The notes: a model not told the origin generated them from the sequence alone. A stretch of DNA of 64,000 nucleotides from Peltaster fructicola (GCA_001592805.2 CP051140.1:2295501-2359500), one strand, 5' to 3'. Shown: positions 43,283-53,428, counted from the stretch's first letter. A program made the numbers and translations.

Positions 43283-44740
43283 CTAGTTCTCCGCGCCAGC
43301 ATCAGCTTGAGGCTGTGCACGTCGGCTTCGAGCAGACGCACGAATCTCACTTTCGTTCTCCGGCGCCCACTCTTGACCAATGCCCCAAGTGCGAGCACCA
43401 CTACGACCGCCCATTCCGTCTCCTGCTGTTTTGTAGATCTTCTTATCAGGCGATGGTGTACCAAATCCCCAGTGAGGTTGTAGCTCAGCACGAGGAGCGA
43501 GATTGTGCTTTTGCTTTGGTGCGCCAGCAGGCGACTCGTCAGCGATCTCGTAGTGCGCAGCAAAGTCTTGACCACGTCGGGTGTTATCAACAGTGGTTGC
43601 AGGCGGATTCTTCTTCGCTGGGTATGCTGGTGACTTGTCTGTAATCTCAAAGTGTGACTCGGCATCCGGGCGAGGGCGATGAACAATCTCTCGACGTTCT
43701 GGCGATCGTTCTGGGTCGTCCTCATCTACACCGGCACCCCAGTTGCGCACCTGATCTGGCCTTGGCTTCTCGACGAATTTCGGTGGAGTGCTGAAGTCTT
43801 CGAAGCTGAAGTGGCTTGTACTTTTGCTATGCTTACTGGTGGGACGGTTTTGGGTGGCTTCCTCGCCGTCTCCAAATGCGAAGTGGTCATACTTCTGCGC
43901 GTAGGTTTTCTTTTTCTTCTCTGGGCTCTGTGACTCGACGACCGGTGTGTTCTCATCGAAGAGTCTGTTGGCAACAAAGTTCTTGCCCGAATTGGCTTTC
44001 ACTGTACGACCATCGATCTTGGATGGGCTTGAGCTTCGCTTGGCACTGGGTGATTCTTCTCCATTGGTGAAAAGCTCACCATAGTCGCGTGGTGCAGGCT
44101 TTGCTGATGCGCGAGGTGCTACGGATGGTCCGTCGTATGTCTGGCGTTCTGCGTTCGCGTCGCGACCAGAGAAGAGTTGTAGGCTTGCATGCGGATCACG
44201 GGTTGCAGAGACACTGACACTACGAGAAGCCTCGCTGCCGGTGGCACCACTTGATGCGGCGGTCGATCCGTCAGCCTTCACGCTGCTCTTCACTGTATCG
44301 ACGAGCGCCTTTCCGTCCCTGATCGGCCAATTACGACCGTTGCGCCCAATGGCCTCGACCTGCTTCAGGAGTGTGCCCTGCTCCCAGTACTGTCTGATTG
44401 CCGAGATCTTCTGTTGTGCATCGAACGTGACGATGTGCACTACTGGCACGACAGCTGTCTTCTCGTCGAGCAGATTGTCATCCACGCCTGGAAGGAAAGC
44501 GCCTCCGCCAGCTCTGAACTTCAACGTTGTCTCTGTCTCAATAGCAACGCCATTTGAACTTTCAATGACATTGAGGACCTTGTCATCTCTTGAAAGTTGC
44601 TTTGCTTGTGCTTGAAGGTGTTTGATGATGGCAGTCGGGTCGGACAAGACTGTGGTGGTAGTAATATAGCTCAGTATTGCCTTGGAGGACAAGGTTGCAG
44701 CATTGGGCGACTTGAGAAAGTCGGTATAGATGGAAGCCAT
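43283..44740 (-). CDS. NTF2-like fold protein with repeated aromatic-acidic motifs
   Basis: A single exon of 485 aa. The N-terminal 130 residues follow the NTF2-like pattern: helices, then TETTLKFRAGGGAFLPGVDD and VHIVTFDAQQKISAIRQYWE, a typical beta-sheet end with a conserved Trp. The remaining 350 residues are disordered, charged and Ser-rich. They carry a recurring short motif, one aromatic-hydrophobic core next to D/S-P: YDHFAFGDG, SHFSFEDFS, SHFEITDKSPA, AHYEIADESPA and PHWGFGTPSP. This layout is known among conserved fungal proteins of unknown function. The repeated motifs could be docking sites. No signal peptide or TM helix is present. Confidence 0.72.
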   Translation of the reverse strand: MASIYTDFLKSPNAATLSSKAILSYITTTTVLSDPTAIIKHLQAQAKQLSRDDKVLNVIESSNGVAIETETTLKFRAGGGAFLPGVDDNLLDEKTAVVPVVHIVTFDAQQKISAIRQYWEQGTLLKQVEAIGRNGRNWPIRDGKALVDTVKSSVKADGSTAASSGATGSEASRSVSVSATRDPHASLQLFSGRDANAERQTYDGPSVAPRASAKPAPRDYGELFTNGEESPSAKRSSSPSKIDGRTVKANSGKNFVANRLFDENTPVVESQSPEKKKKTYAQKYDHFAFGDGEEATQNRPTSKHSKSTSHFSFEDFSTPPKFVEKPRPDQVRNWGAGVDEDDPERSPERREIVHRPRPDAESHFEITDKSPAYPAKKNPPATTVDNTRRGQDFAAHYEIADESPAGAPKQKHNLAPRAELQPHWGFGTPSPDKKIYKTAGDGMGGRSGARTWGIGQEWAPENESEIRASARSRRAQPQADAGAEN

Positions 44741-45534
44741 AGCTTCAACTCGTATCGGCGCGGTCTCTCTGGCTTTTGTAGTCGTCGGAGAGCCTTGTGG
44801 TGAGCTTTTGGAATGGTGGATCGTGTTGAGTGTGGATGTTCAGGAGCTCGACTATTCGTGACAAGCGCAAAATGGTGATCGACAGGTGGTTGTCACCTGC
44901 AGCAGCTAGAGGTAAACAATGGAAAGTGCCCGCACTTGACGCACGCGAGTCGTGCGACAGCTCTGATTTGATGCCTCAAACCCTGCGGTGATTGAACATC
45001 ATCAGCACTTCTATGTCTTTCTCACTCCTGCTTCTTGTCCGTTAATTGAGATGAGCACAACCTCGCTATCAGTCACAGAGCTACAAGCTTGACGCGTCGA
45101 TCGACCTTAGACTAAGCACCACTGTACGCTGACGAACTTTGATCTGTCGGAGAGCCCCAGCCGCACGCATGCTTGTGGTGTCTATGGTTGCACTCCCGGA
45201 GTCGCTCTTGACCAGCTGGTCAATCACTCAGAATTTCATACTGGCATGAGGAACTCATCACTGCCACGTAGGCGAACGGCTTCTCAGTTGAAGGATGAAT
45301 GAATGGGCGGCGACAATCGCGGTCGGTCACTCGAGTCGTTCCCAGACACTGTCACTCGATCGTGGGTCATTCTCGTGCTTTGTTATGGCTTACAGTCACT
45401 GGCTCTATATTGAATGCAGCTGGATCGTAAGTACACCTTATCTTTCTGACTCTTGACCTTCCTCCACCAGCATATATCCACATTTATCGGCAAGAACAAG
45501 TTCCCTGCAGGAAGAACCACGCTCGAACAACATC
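44741..45534. other. Divergent upstream region, 0.79 kb
   Basis: Between the NTF2-like gene (minus) and the thioesterase gene (plus). No ORF with content; nothing recognised. Confidence 0.5.
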
Positions 45535-46050
45535 ATGAATCCAAAGACTCGCGAGGAATCTGTCACTACCCGCAATGAGCGCACCAGAAACAAACTTGGA
45601 GACTTCCGCAAGACATATCTCGCCATCAGCCTTCCTGACAACTTCGATCGCGAACTCTGGGAGAAGGTCAGCATCCTGTCCGCTTGTGTCGATACTACAG
45701 GCACAAGCGGCAAAGCTGTCTACAGCTTGACGGTACCAGCACGCTACTGTAACTACACTGGCAACGTTCATGGCGGCGCTGTCGCAACTATCCTTGATGG
45801 TCTCACAAATTGCTGCACTGCCATTGTCTCTCGAAACGGTTTCTGGGACTACGGCGGCGTGACTCGCAGCTTCAGCATCAACTACATTCGACCTGTTGAG
45901 CAGAATCGGGAGGTGATGGTCTATTGCGAGATCGTACATGCCAGCAGTCGCACAATCACCATTCATGCCGTCATGAAGCGTACAGAAGACGATAAAGTCT
46001 TGGCAATGTGCACACAGGAGATGGTCATGATCGTCAAGCCAAAGTTGTAA
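45535..46050 (+). CDS. Hotdog-fold acyl-CoA thioesterase (PaaI/ACOT13-like)
   Basis: A single exon of 171 aa. The core hotdog signature is YTGNVHGGAVATILDGLT (near residues 74-91), in which the HGG turn and the following central helix form the active site of PaaI-type 4HBT thioesterases. Strands RSFSINYIRPVEQNREVMVY and TITIHAVMKR complete the fold. Length and layout match the small ACOT13/THEM2-like fungal thioesterases that hydrolyse medium or long acyl-CoA, or aryl-CoA, esters. There is no clear targeting signal. It lies beside a convergent reductase gene and close to an SDR gene, so a shared lipid or polyketide context is possible. Confidence 0.85.
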   Translation: MNPKTREESVTTRNERTRNKLGDFRKTYLAISLPDNFDRELWEKVSILSACVDTTGTSGKAVYSLTVPARYCNYTGNVHGGAVATILDGLTNCCTAIVSRNGFWDYGGVTRSFSINYIRPVEQNREVMVYCEIVHASSRTITIHAVMKRTEDDKVLAMCTQEMVMIVKPKL

Positions 46051-46148
46051 TAGACGTTAGGACATATGTTCGGTTCAGACAACTCCTGCACTACGAGATG
46101 TGCAGTCGGGCTCAGACTATTATACGACGATGGACAGGAGTCTTCAAT

Positions 46149-47198
46149 TTACTGCAATGCAGTAATGAGCTTTCCAGTATTTCCTCCTTCAAATAGATGC
46201 ATCCAAGTATTGGGTACTTCCTCAAACCTGGTCTTGACAATGTGTTCAGAAGCGTCGTCGATCTTCAACTTTCCTTCCTGTAGTGCCTTCCTGAAGATGT
46301 CCAAGGTCTCCTTGGCATGCTGCAGGTAGTCGAAGACGATGAAGCCTCGGATCTCGAGTCTCATCGATATCACCTCGAACCAATTCTTGATCCCTGCCAT
46401 GTTGTCTGCAGATGCATTATATTGACTGATAGCTCCGCATGCGGCAATTCTGCCATGTCTTGCCATTCGAGTCAGCATGAAGTCGAGGATGTCTCCTCCA
46501 ACATTGTCGTAATAGACATTGACAAAATCTTTCGTCGCATCCACCATCTCCTGCTGGAAAGTTGAACTCTTGTAGTTGAAACACTTGTCTGCACCAAGTC
46601 CTTCGACCCATTTGCACTTTTCGTCGGAGCCAGCAATGCCATAGACCTTCTTGCAGCCGATGAGCTTCTTTGCGATTTGGACGACCATGCTTCCTGTAGC
46701 TCCAGCAGCGCCTGATACGACTAGCACGTCGTCTTCGGATGCTCTAGCAATAACTTTGGTGCCGTAGTAGGCAGTGAGACCGGTCGAGCCGAGTGCTCCT
46801 AGATAGTGAGTCCTCGCAAGTCCGCCTGGCAGCTCTGGAGCTGGTTGAGACGTCTTTGCATCGACAATAGCATACTCGGTCCAGCCTGTCGTCGCGAGCA
46901 CATGGTCACCTTTCTTGTAGTCGTCAGATTTCGACTCAATAACCTCGCCAAGTGCACGAGCTCGCATTGGAGATCCTTGTTCGACAGGAGGGACATATAA
47001 GCGTTCTGGTTTGACATTAGATGAGATCCATCCGCGCTGTGCTGGGTCGTTTGAGTAAAAGAGAGCCTTCACGAGCAATTGCCCTTCATTCAACTCTGGT
47101 AGATCAGTCTCTGTGAGCTTGAATGTAGCATCGTCACCAGATAGCTTTGGAAGACCTTCTGGCTTGTTCTCAAGCAGCCACTGTCTCGTCTTGACCAT
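46149..47198 (-). CDS. NADP-dependent medium-chain reductase (LTB4 dehydrogenase / prostaglandin reductase-like)
   Basis: A single exon of 349 aa, the usual family length. These zinc-free MDR enzymes reduce alkenal or enone double bonds or oxidise 12-hydroxy-leukotriene. Seen: the N-terminal ADH_N_2 region with LLVKALFYSNDPAQRGWI, the hinge YLGALGSTGLTAYYG, the NADP-binding glycine motif VVSGAAGATGSMVVQIAKK (near residue 160), the GLGADKCFNYK segment and VNVYYDNVGGDILDFML. The C-terminal HLFEGGNTGKLITAL is also typical. No catalytic-zinc Cys/His set is present. It is convergent with the thioesterase gene. Confidence 0.9.
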   Translation of the reverse strand: MVKTRQWLLENKPEGLPKLSGDDATFKLTETDLPELNEGQLLVKALFYSNDPAQRGWISSNVKPERLYVPPVEQGSPMRARALGEVIESKSDDYKKGDHVLATTGWTEYAIVDAKTSQPAPELPGGLARTHYLGALGSTGLTAYYGTKVIARASEDDVLVVSGAAGATGSMVVQIAKKLIGCKKVYGIAGSDEKCKWVEGLGADKCFNYKSSTFQQEMVDATKDFVNVYYDNVGGDILDFMLTRMARHGRIAACGAISQYNASADNMAGIKNWFEVISMRLEIRGFIVFDYLQHAKETLDIFRKALQEGKLKIDDASEHIVKTRFEEVPNTWMHLFEGGNTGKLITALQ

Positions 47199-47642
47199 CT
47201 CGAAATGCTTGTCTGTTCACCTACGTGAGTGTCACCGTACAAGAGCAAAAATCTGCTGAGAAGTACTCTTGGTCCCACTACCGAGGGCATCGACATAGAG
47301 CTACGTCAATATGGCGGCATTGAGAAGCGGAGGTGCTCCAAGCAGAGAAGATGCAATAGTCCGTGTCTGCTACTTTTTGTGTACATCTTCCTCACAGATG
47401 CAGGGTGCTTGCAATGTGATCAAGGATCGAGCTTCAGCCATTACCACACGGCTTGTACATGCCTCTCTCGGCAATGCCTCTGATCCTTCAATGCTCACCT
47501 TTGGCTGACCGCCAACGCCCGCGTCCGCCGCTGCGATCAGCTGGGATTGCTCTGATGCATGACAAGCATGCCTATCGTCTGAGCTGCATCGGCCCATTCA
47601 TTACATCTGTATCGGCCCATCGCGACACTCTGCAACATCGAG
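47199..47642. other. Divergent upstream region, 0.44 kb
   Basis: Between the MDR gene (minus) and the SDR gene (plus). Nothing recognised. Confidence 0.5.
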
Positions 47643-48647
47643 ATGGACATCCTGGCCAAATATACCGATATTGACACAAGTCGACTGATGAAAGGCTCAC
47701 ATGTACTCATGCGGCCTTTAGCCATGGTAGGTGGTCTTTACGTGGCATCACAGCTCTACGCAGTGTCATCATGGACCTGGCTCCACTTGATTCGACGAGG
47801 TGATCTGCAAAAGTACAAGAGCAAGGACAAGGACACTTGGGCGGTAGTCACAGGAGCTTCAGCGGGAATAGGGAAAGGCTTCGTGCAAGAGCTAGCTTCG
47901 CGAGGCTTCAATGTCATCCTTCATGGACGCAACGAGGGTAAGCTGGCGAGGTTCCAGAACGAGCTACAATCACAGTACCCAAGACTGAAGTTTCGCCTGT
48001 TGATTCTCGATGCTGCCGAGATTGATCTCTCAGTAATGGAGGCTGCCATCGACGAGATCAAGGCACTGAACATTCGTATCCTGATCAACAATGTTGCAGG
48101 AGGCGGCAAGCATGAGAAGCCTATCCTCGACTCATTCCAGGGCAAGACAGCAGAGAACATCGAGAGCTGGACAAGTGTCACAATGCGTTTTCCAACACAT
48201 ATCACGCGAATACTGCTACCGACCTTGATCGACAAGGAGTCTTCGCTCATCCTCAACATCGGAAGTGGCGTGAGTGAGATGGCAGTCCCTTATCTCACTG
48301 TCTATGCCGGATTGAAGAGCTACAACAAAGTGTGGTCGCGAAGCTTACAGACTGAGCTCTTGGCTGACAATAATGGTCACGTTGAGGTCAAGGCTATCAT
48401 TGTTGGCCGTACGGCTACTGAGAGAGGCGGTCGTGAAGCGAGTCTCATGATTCCTACCTCCCGACAGATGGCCAAGTCAAGCCTCGAGAGTGTTGGCTCT
48501 AGTCACAGTGTAGTAGCACCGTTCTGGGCTCATTCCTTGCAGGACAACATCATTGGTCTCTTTCCTCAATGGTTTCTCAATCGATTTACTTTTGATATAG
48601 CACGAAAGATAATGGCGGATGAGAGGGCTGGCAAGCCAATTCAGTAG
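47643..48647 (+). CDS. SDR similar to very-long-chain 3-oxoacyl-CoA reductase / 17-beta-HSD12
   Basis: A single exon of 334 aa. An N-terminal hydrophobic anchor (RPLAMVGGLYVASQLYAV) precedes the Rossmann fold. The cofactor motif is WAVVTGASAGIGKGF (near 67-81), the NNVAGG loop is ILINNVAGGGKH, and the catalytic Ser-Tyr-Lys are in LNIGSGVSEM and VYAGLKSYNK (YxxxK). This arrangement matches the ER-membrane 3-ketoacyl-CoA reductase/17-beta-HSD branch. The true Ifa38 is usually better conserved and about this size, so this may be a paralogue with another substrate. There is no KKxx-type retrieval signal at the C-terminus. Confidence 0.85.
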   Translation: MDILAKYTDIDTSRLMKGSHVLMRPLAMVGGLYVASQLYAVSSWTWLHLIRRGDLQKYKSKDKDTWAVVTGASAGIGKGFVQELASRGFNVILHGRNEGKLARFQNELQSQYPRLKFRLLILDAAEIDLSVMEAAIDEIKALNIRILINNVAGGGKHEKPILDSFQGKTAENIESWTSVTMRFPTHITRILLPTLIDKESSLILNIGSGVSEMAVPYLTVYAGLKSYNKVWSRSLQTELLADNNGHVEVKAIIVGRTATERGGREASLMIPTSRQMAKSSLESVGSSHSVVAPFWAHSLQDNIIGLFPQWFLNRFTFDIARKIMADERAGKPIQ

Positions 48648-48951
48648 GTGAGCTGAGACACAGTAGAGCGCTGCTAGTGAGGGAGGGAGAGTAACTCCTC
48701 ATATGGATGTCACTTCTTCAGCATCCGCACGTTGTCCACAACATTCTTTTACTGACTCTGCATGGCTCAACAATGTTGGTGTGATTGACAACGGTCGAAG
48801 CAATGATTCTTTGAGAATGAGCACAGCGCTAGAACCTCTCTCAGCCATTTTCCTGAAGTCGGAAGTCCCGCACTTTCATATATCACTGTGTACCATCAGA
48901 ACTTCACCAGCATCCTAGGTGTGAGCATATCTGTGTCTATTACCAAAATAA
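48648..48951. other. Intergenic, 0.30 kb
   Basis: Contains only a 71-codon ORF without features. Upstream region of the Nas2 gene. Confidence 0.5.
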
Positions 48952-49691
48952 ATGGGCGCGAGAATGGACAATCTTCACGCACCAACAGTACCCTCAGGGC
49001 CGTCCTCTAGCCACAGCACCAACGGTCATGCTGAGAAGAAGTCGTTGCAAGAACTCATCATCAGCAAGGAGAACCTGGAGGCGCAACTCTCTGCTCTCGG
49101 TGCAGTTCTCGACTCGGTGAGCTTGCATTGAACCTGACTTGATGATGTGCTCTGACTGTCAATCAGCATGGAGTCAATATGAGCACTTCACTTACCAGCT
49201 TTGATGGCTACCCACGAGCAGACATCGATGTAGCTCAGATTCGTACAACACGTGCACAGATCATACGACTCAAGAACGATCACAAAGCATTGATGAAGGA
49301 GCTCGAGGATGCTGTCCACGAAGGCTTCGCTAACAACAGCAAGAGTACAACAAGCACTCCAGCACCGCCAGCAGTCTCAAGCTCTCAGCAGGCCACACCA
49401 CAGCCGACAGGCCCAATTGAGGCACCGTTCGCCAAGGTCAACACCGTCGTCACAGGTAGCCCAGCAGATGAAGCTGGTCTGAAAGCAGGAGATCGCGTAA
49501 CTCGCTTCGGATTTGTCGACTGGACAAATCACGAGCGATTGACTAAGGTCGCAGAGGTCGTCCGGCAGAATAAGGATCGTGCAATCCTAGTGAGAGTCAC
49601 AAGAGAGACGACAAGTCTTCAATTGCGTCTGACTCCACGTGATAGTTGGGGAGGTCGTGGTATGCTTGGCTGCCATTTGTTGCCATTATGA
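48952..49691 (+). CDS. NAS2: 26S proteasome assembly chaperone Nas2 (PSMD9/p27)
   Basis: Two exons, 48952-49116 and 49167-49691, give 229 aa; a second in-frame ATG at 48964 (MDNLHAPTVPSGP) gives 225 aa. The first ATG has an A at -3. Nas2 holds the Rpt4-Rpt5 pair while the proteasome base assembles. The N-terminal coiled hairpin reads SLQELIISKENLEAQLSALG, then FDGYPRADIDVAQIRTTRAQ, the family signature. A PDZ domain follows near residue 125-205 (FAKVNTVVTGSPADEAGLKA and GDRVTRFGFVDWTN). The C-terminus GGRGMLGCHLLPL is nearly invariant in the family. Confidence 0.95.
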
Positions 49692-50164
49692 ATGGACCAA
49701 GCAACCACGGTCAGCAATTTTGAGAGCATGCCATCAGCCGAGCAAGCAACAGAGCCGATGATGCCAACAGCAACAAGTCAGTTAGTGTGGCGAAGTTGCC
49801 ACGGTATTCTGACGAGCACATATGGTAGTTATCACAAGAACAGCAAGGCTCTAAGCGTGTCCAAGTGGCCGACAAGCACGATATGGCTACACACTACATT
49901 GCCGGCGATCGCTAGAGGAATCTCAACTAGTCTCCACCACCACGAACGAACGAGCACAAACTTCTATCCATGCTCCCTAGAACCTGATAGGCACACCCTG
50001 GCTACTAATATCCCGTTCGATATGTCTTCGACAGAACCGTTGTCTCACCAGACACGCATCATGAACAACAACAGCCACATAAGATACCTCAGCTTCTACA
50101 AGGGACAATAACACTTCTAGCACTCAAACTCGTGCGCTGATAATACAGTACTATCGCAGACATA
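49692..50164. other. Intergenic between convergent genes, 0.47 kb
   Basis: The open plus-strand ORF 49692-50111 directly follows the Nas2 stop and reads as non-coding flank. Nothing recognised. Confidence 0.45.
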
Positions 50165-51670
50165 CTACTCGTTGCTCTGATGCCGGTATGCTTTACGGAT
50201 GAGAGTAGTCTTGGCACCAGGCTCGATGAAGACAGCCCAGGCTTTCGGTGTCTTCCCTCCATCGTCATACAAAGGCAGACATCGGAAGATCTTGGTAAAT
50301 CCGCTTGCATCGCTGATGGCAAACTCTTCCAACATATACGGGCAGGGATACACCGCCTTGACCACAGAGTGAATGAAATCCTTCGCCACTTTCAGGACAT
50401 CGACATCAGCCTTCCTAGCGTCAAACGATGACCAGATTGACTGCGACCAATATGGCACAGTCGTCTTCTCGACCTTACCAGACTCGTTGTCCCGAACCAG
50501 TTGCAGCACCAGGAAGTTGCGATTGCATGACTTCAACCTAGAGATCTCTGACAACAGAGTAAGTGTCTGCATCGCACAAAGCGTAGCATCCAGCGAACGG
50601 ATCTCCATCAAAGTCTGATCGACGAGATCGACCGACTCACCGCTGGCTAGGAGAGCATCCGCAATGACACTCCAGTCCACTGAGTTCTTGTTGAATGCTG
50701 TAGCAACATCGTCCACGATCTTGATGTCGTCCACAGGAACACTGCTGATCCTGGCGAGCTCTGCAAGGGCCGCTTTCGTGAACGCGTGTGTCAGGTCCTC
50801 CTCGATCGACAGATGGTGACTAAGACTGTCGGTTCTACGAGCGTAGACCGCGTGAATGCTCTGTAGCGTAACCTTAGACGACATGCCATTACTATTTGGC
50901 GGCAGGTACTCCAAGCGTACAGCGCTTGGTAAATCGTCGGGTAGATCTATCTGTATACGGTCTCCAGACTTCAACGAGTTTGTATCACATATAGCTGACG
51001 TGTATAGCACGGCTCCGTCAGCTGTCCCAGTATCGATCATGGAGACACCACCGGATCGACCATTGAACAGATGGAGGTCAGGTGCAAACTCTTGAGCTGT
51101 ACGTGTGATGAACTGCTTGTTAGACAAGTTGAATATGCCGCTGGTCTGTTGACTTGTAGCGAAGCTCAGATGTTGATTCTGAAGACTGCTTGTGATAAGA
51201 GGAGCACGAACAAGAGCGCTGATAACTTGATCGAGCTGCTCCACGGTAATGGTAAGTTGTTCGATCCTTTGCTGCTGGATCGTGCCTGAGAATGGCTCGA
51301 ATGATTGAAGCGGACGATTGGCTGAAGCATGACATGGATCCTCAGAAGTCGACGATGGGACAGTGGGTGCAGAAATATTCGTCAACCGTGTCGAAGTTGT
51401 CGAGATCGTCGCGCTTCGTTCGGTACCCGCCTTCGCTGATGCTGTGCAAGTGCTCTCGAGTGATGAGCTGCGCTCGACACTTGCTTTCAATGGTGTTGCG
51501 AACCGGGTGGCAGAGAATTGCTGACCTGATGTATCTCGCTCTGAGGGGAAGCCAGTTGCCTCCCTCATAGGAGATCGATCATGCTTCACTCGAGAGCAGG
51601 GGCTTCTGGGTAGCTTTGCACTCCCGTCAAGTTGGGCAGCGCTTGCAACCACGTAATTGCTTGCAGGCAT
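50165..51670 (-). CDS. Uncharacterised 501-aa protein
   Basis: A single long exon from the ATG at 51670, 501 aa. I do not recognise the family. The first 130 residues are Ser/Thr/Arg-rich and probably disordered. From about residue 135 on the protein looks folded, with alternating amphipathic segments: QLTITVEQLDQVISALVRAP, RIQIDLPDDLPSAVRLEYLP, AFTKAALAELARISSVPVDD, and a C-terminal part VDVLKVAKDFIHSVVKAVYP then CPYMLEEFAIS. There is no signal peptide, TM helix or enzyme motif. Clean codon use over 1.5 kb argues for a real gene; the lack of recognisable motifs suggests a lineage-restricted one. Confidence 0.65.
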   Translation of the reverse strand: MPASNYVVASAAQLDGSAKLPRSPCSRVKHDRSPMREATGFPSERDTSGQQFSATRFATPLKASVERSSSLESTCTASAKAGTERSATISTTSTRLTNISAPTVPSSTSEDPCHASANRPLQSFEPFSGTIQQQRIEQLTITVEQLDQVISALVRAPLITSSLQNQHLSFATSQQTSGIFNLSNKQFITRTAQEFAPDLHLFNGRSGGVSMIDTGTADGAVLYTSAICDTNSLKSGDRIQIDLPDDLPSAVRLEYLPPNSNGMSSKVTLQSIHAVYARRTDSLSHHLSIEEDLTHAFTKAALAELARISSVPVDDIKIVDDVATAFNKNSVDWSVIADALLASGESVDLVDQTLMEIRSLDATLCAMQTLTLLSEISRLKSCNRNFLVLQLVRDNESGKVEKTTVPYWSQSIWSSFDARKADVDVLKVAKDFIHSVVKAVYPCPYMLEEFAISDASGFTKIFRCLPLYDDGGKTPKAWAVFIEPGAKTTLIRKAYRHQSNE

Positions 51671-52153
51671 GGCCAAGATCGTTCAGACGTCGTGATTCGA
51701 TATATGCCTTCTGCACGCAGGTTGACTCTAGGTTGTTGTGCGAGATCGACCACCGCAATCTCATCTTTATATTCATGTCGAGCGCCACAGACTCGATGAA
51801 TAATGCACGACCAAGTGAATAGGCACTTTTGTTGCTTGATGTCGAACAGAGATAAAGACATTGTCGAGATTGCAGGTAACGAGAACGAGAAAAGCAACAG
51901 GATTGTGAAAGAAATGGAAACAAAGAACTGACATAGGGGCGTGTGTGTGTATATACCAATGCTTGGTTTCAATGTGTATCTCGTGGGTAACCCTATGCTG
52001 TTCCAAACAGAGAGTTGAGCAAGCTCACTGTTGACTCGTGTTGGCTCGATGACCCTAAAACCCGGACCGTATTAGTTCTGCATATTCGTGACTTCTTGGT
52101 CTCATTTCGAGACTGCGGTTTGGGTCTGGTAGAACTTTGTGACCCGATCATGA
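51671..52153. other. Intergenic, 0.48 kb
   Basis: Lies upstream of the orphan gene and downstream of DSK2, both on the minus strand. A short GTGTGTGTGT run occurs near 51942. Nothing else is seen. Confidence 0.45.
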
Positions 52154-53428
52154 TCAGGCACTGAGAAGATACTCAACAGCACCTTGTACACTGCCTCCGC
52201 TACGTCTGAGAGCCTGGATGTTCCGTTCAAAGTCGAAGAAACCCATGTCATTGAGTTGACGAAGCTGATCGGCATAACGTTCTTCGGGTGGTCGAGTGTC
52301 TGGAGGTCCTTGAGGTTCCGGAGAGCCAAAGGCAGCGAATGGGTTGAAGCCTGCATCACCACCGACTCCTGCTCCTGCTCCTGCACCACTACCGCCTCCC
52401 ATCATCTGCATCATCTGTCGCATCGCCTCTGGGTTTTGCATCATTTGTTGGGCTGCTTGTTGAAATGGACTCTGCTGACCGCCCTGAGCTCCGAATAGAC
52501 CACCAAATGGATTCTGAGCTTGGCTGGTAGCACCTGCCGGTGCATTGTCTGTATTGCCTGGAGGAGCTGCGCCCGGAAACAATGCTGCGAAAGGGTTACC
52601 AGCTGTTGCACCAAACGGATTCTGCGTGCTCGGAGGAGCAGCTGGTGCGTCTGACGGAGTAGTAGTGTCGTTGCCCGGCGTTGTGTCTGTTTGACCCGGC
52701 ATTGGGAAGTTGCCAGCACCACCTCTTGATCCACCTGCCGCTCGTTGCATCTGCATTTGTAGCCGGATAACCTCTGGATTGAACATCATACGCCTCATCT
52801 CGGGGTTGTCAATCGCTGCTCTTGCCATGGGATTGTCTCTGATCATTGGGTTGTTCCTTAGCATATCGATCACGGCTGGGTTGTTCATCGCTTCATTCAT
52901 CTGCTGTGCAAAGTTCGGGTCTTCGAGCAGTCGTAGCATCTGATCTGGGTTGGGAGGTGCTCCCATGCCACCATCTGCACCGAACATGTCCATGCTTGGT
53001 AGACCGTGCATGCCAGCATATCGAGCGCCTGTCAGATGTGCAAGTGGGTTGTTTGCGCCGGGTCCTGATGCTATGTTGGTCGGCACATTCGACGTATTGG
53101 ACGTACCAGCAGCAGTAGTGCCTTGACTTGCTGGATTCTGCCGCGAGTTGCTCTCGGCACCCTTCACAAGGTGTACTGTGTTCCCATCCTTGATCTTGCA
53201 CGAGCCCAATGTGTCAGGGTCTTTCAGTACGCGGCCACTGTAGATGAGGCGCTGTCGCTCTGGTGGCAGATCTGCATATTCTGAAGTGGACAAGGTCTGC
53301 TTGAGGTCGCTGACTGTGGACGAAGCGGGCACGGTCAATGAGAACTTCTGGTCGGAGGAGGACTTGACTGTGAAGGTGATTGTTTGCTCGACGCTGTCCT
53401 CTGTGGTCGGCTGTGTGGTTCCGGCCAT
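52154..53428 (-). CDS. DSK2: Ubiquilin / Dsk2 ubiquitin-receptor protein
   Basis: A single exon of 424 aa from the ATG at 53428. It is a shuttle that carries ubiquitinated proteins to the proteasome. The N-terminal UBL domain (about 15-90) includes ITFTVKSSSDQKFSLTVPAS, RQRLIYSGRVLKD and DGNTVHLVKG. An STI1-like region (about 150-220) has NPDQMLRLLEDPNFAQQMNE and NNPMIRDNPMARAAIDNPE. A second, shorter STI1 region with QQMMQNPEAMRQMMQMMGGG lies past an NPFG-rich linker. The C-terminal UBA domain ends the protein (RQLNDMGFFDFERNIQALRR). The domain order is complete and the length is typical of fungi. Confidence 0.95.
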   Translation of the reverse strand: MAGTTQPTTEDSVEQTITFTVKSSSDQKFSLTVPASSTVSDLKQTLSTSEYADLPPERQRLIYSGRVLKDPDTLGSCKIKDGNTVHLVKGAESNSRQNPASQGTTAAGTSNTSNVPTNIASGPGANNPLAHLTGARYAGMHGLPSMDMFGADGGMGAPPNPDQMLRLLEDPNFAQQMNEAMNNPAVIDMLRNNPMIRDNPMARAAIDNPEMRRMMFNPEVIRLQMQMQRAAGGSRGGAGNFPMPGQTDTTPGNDTTTPSDAPAAPPSTQNPFGATAGNPFAALFPGAAPPGNTDNAPAGATSQAQNPFGGLFGAQGGQQSPFQQAAQQMMQNPEAMRQMMQMMGGGSGAGAGAGVGGDAGFNPFAAFGSPEPQGPPDTRPPEERYADQLRQLNDMGFFDFERNIQALRRSGGSVQGAVEYLLSA

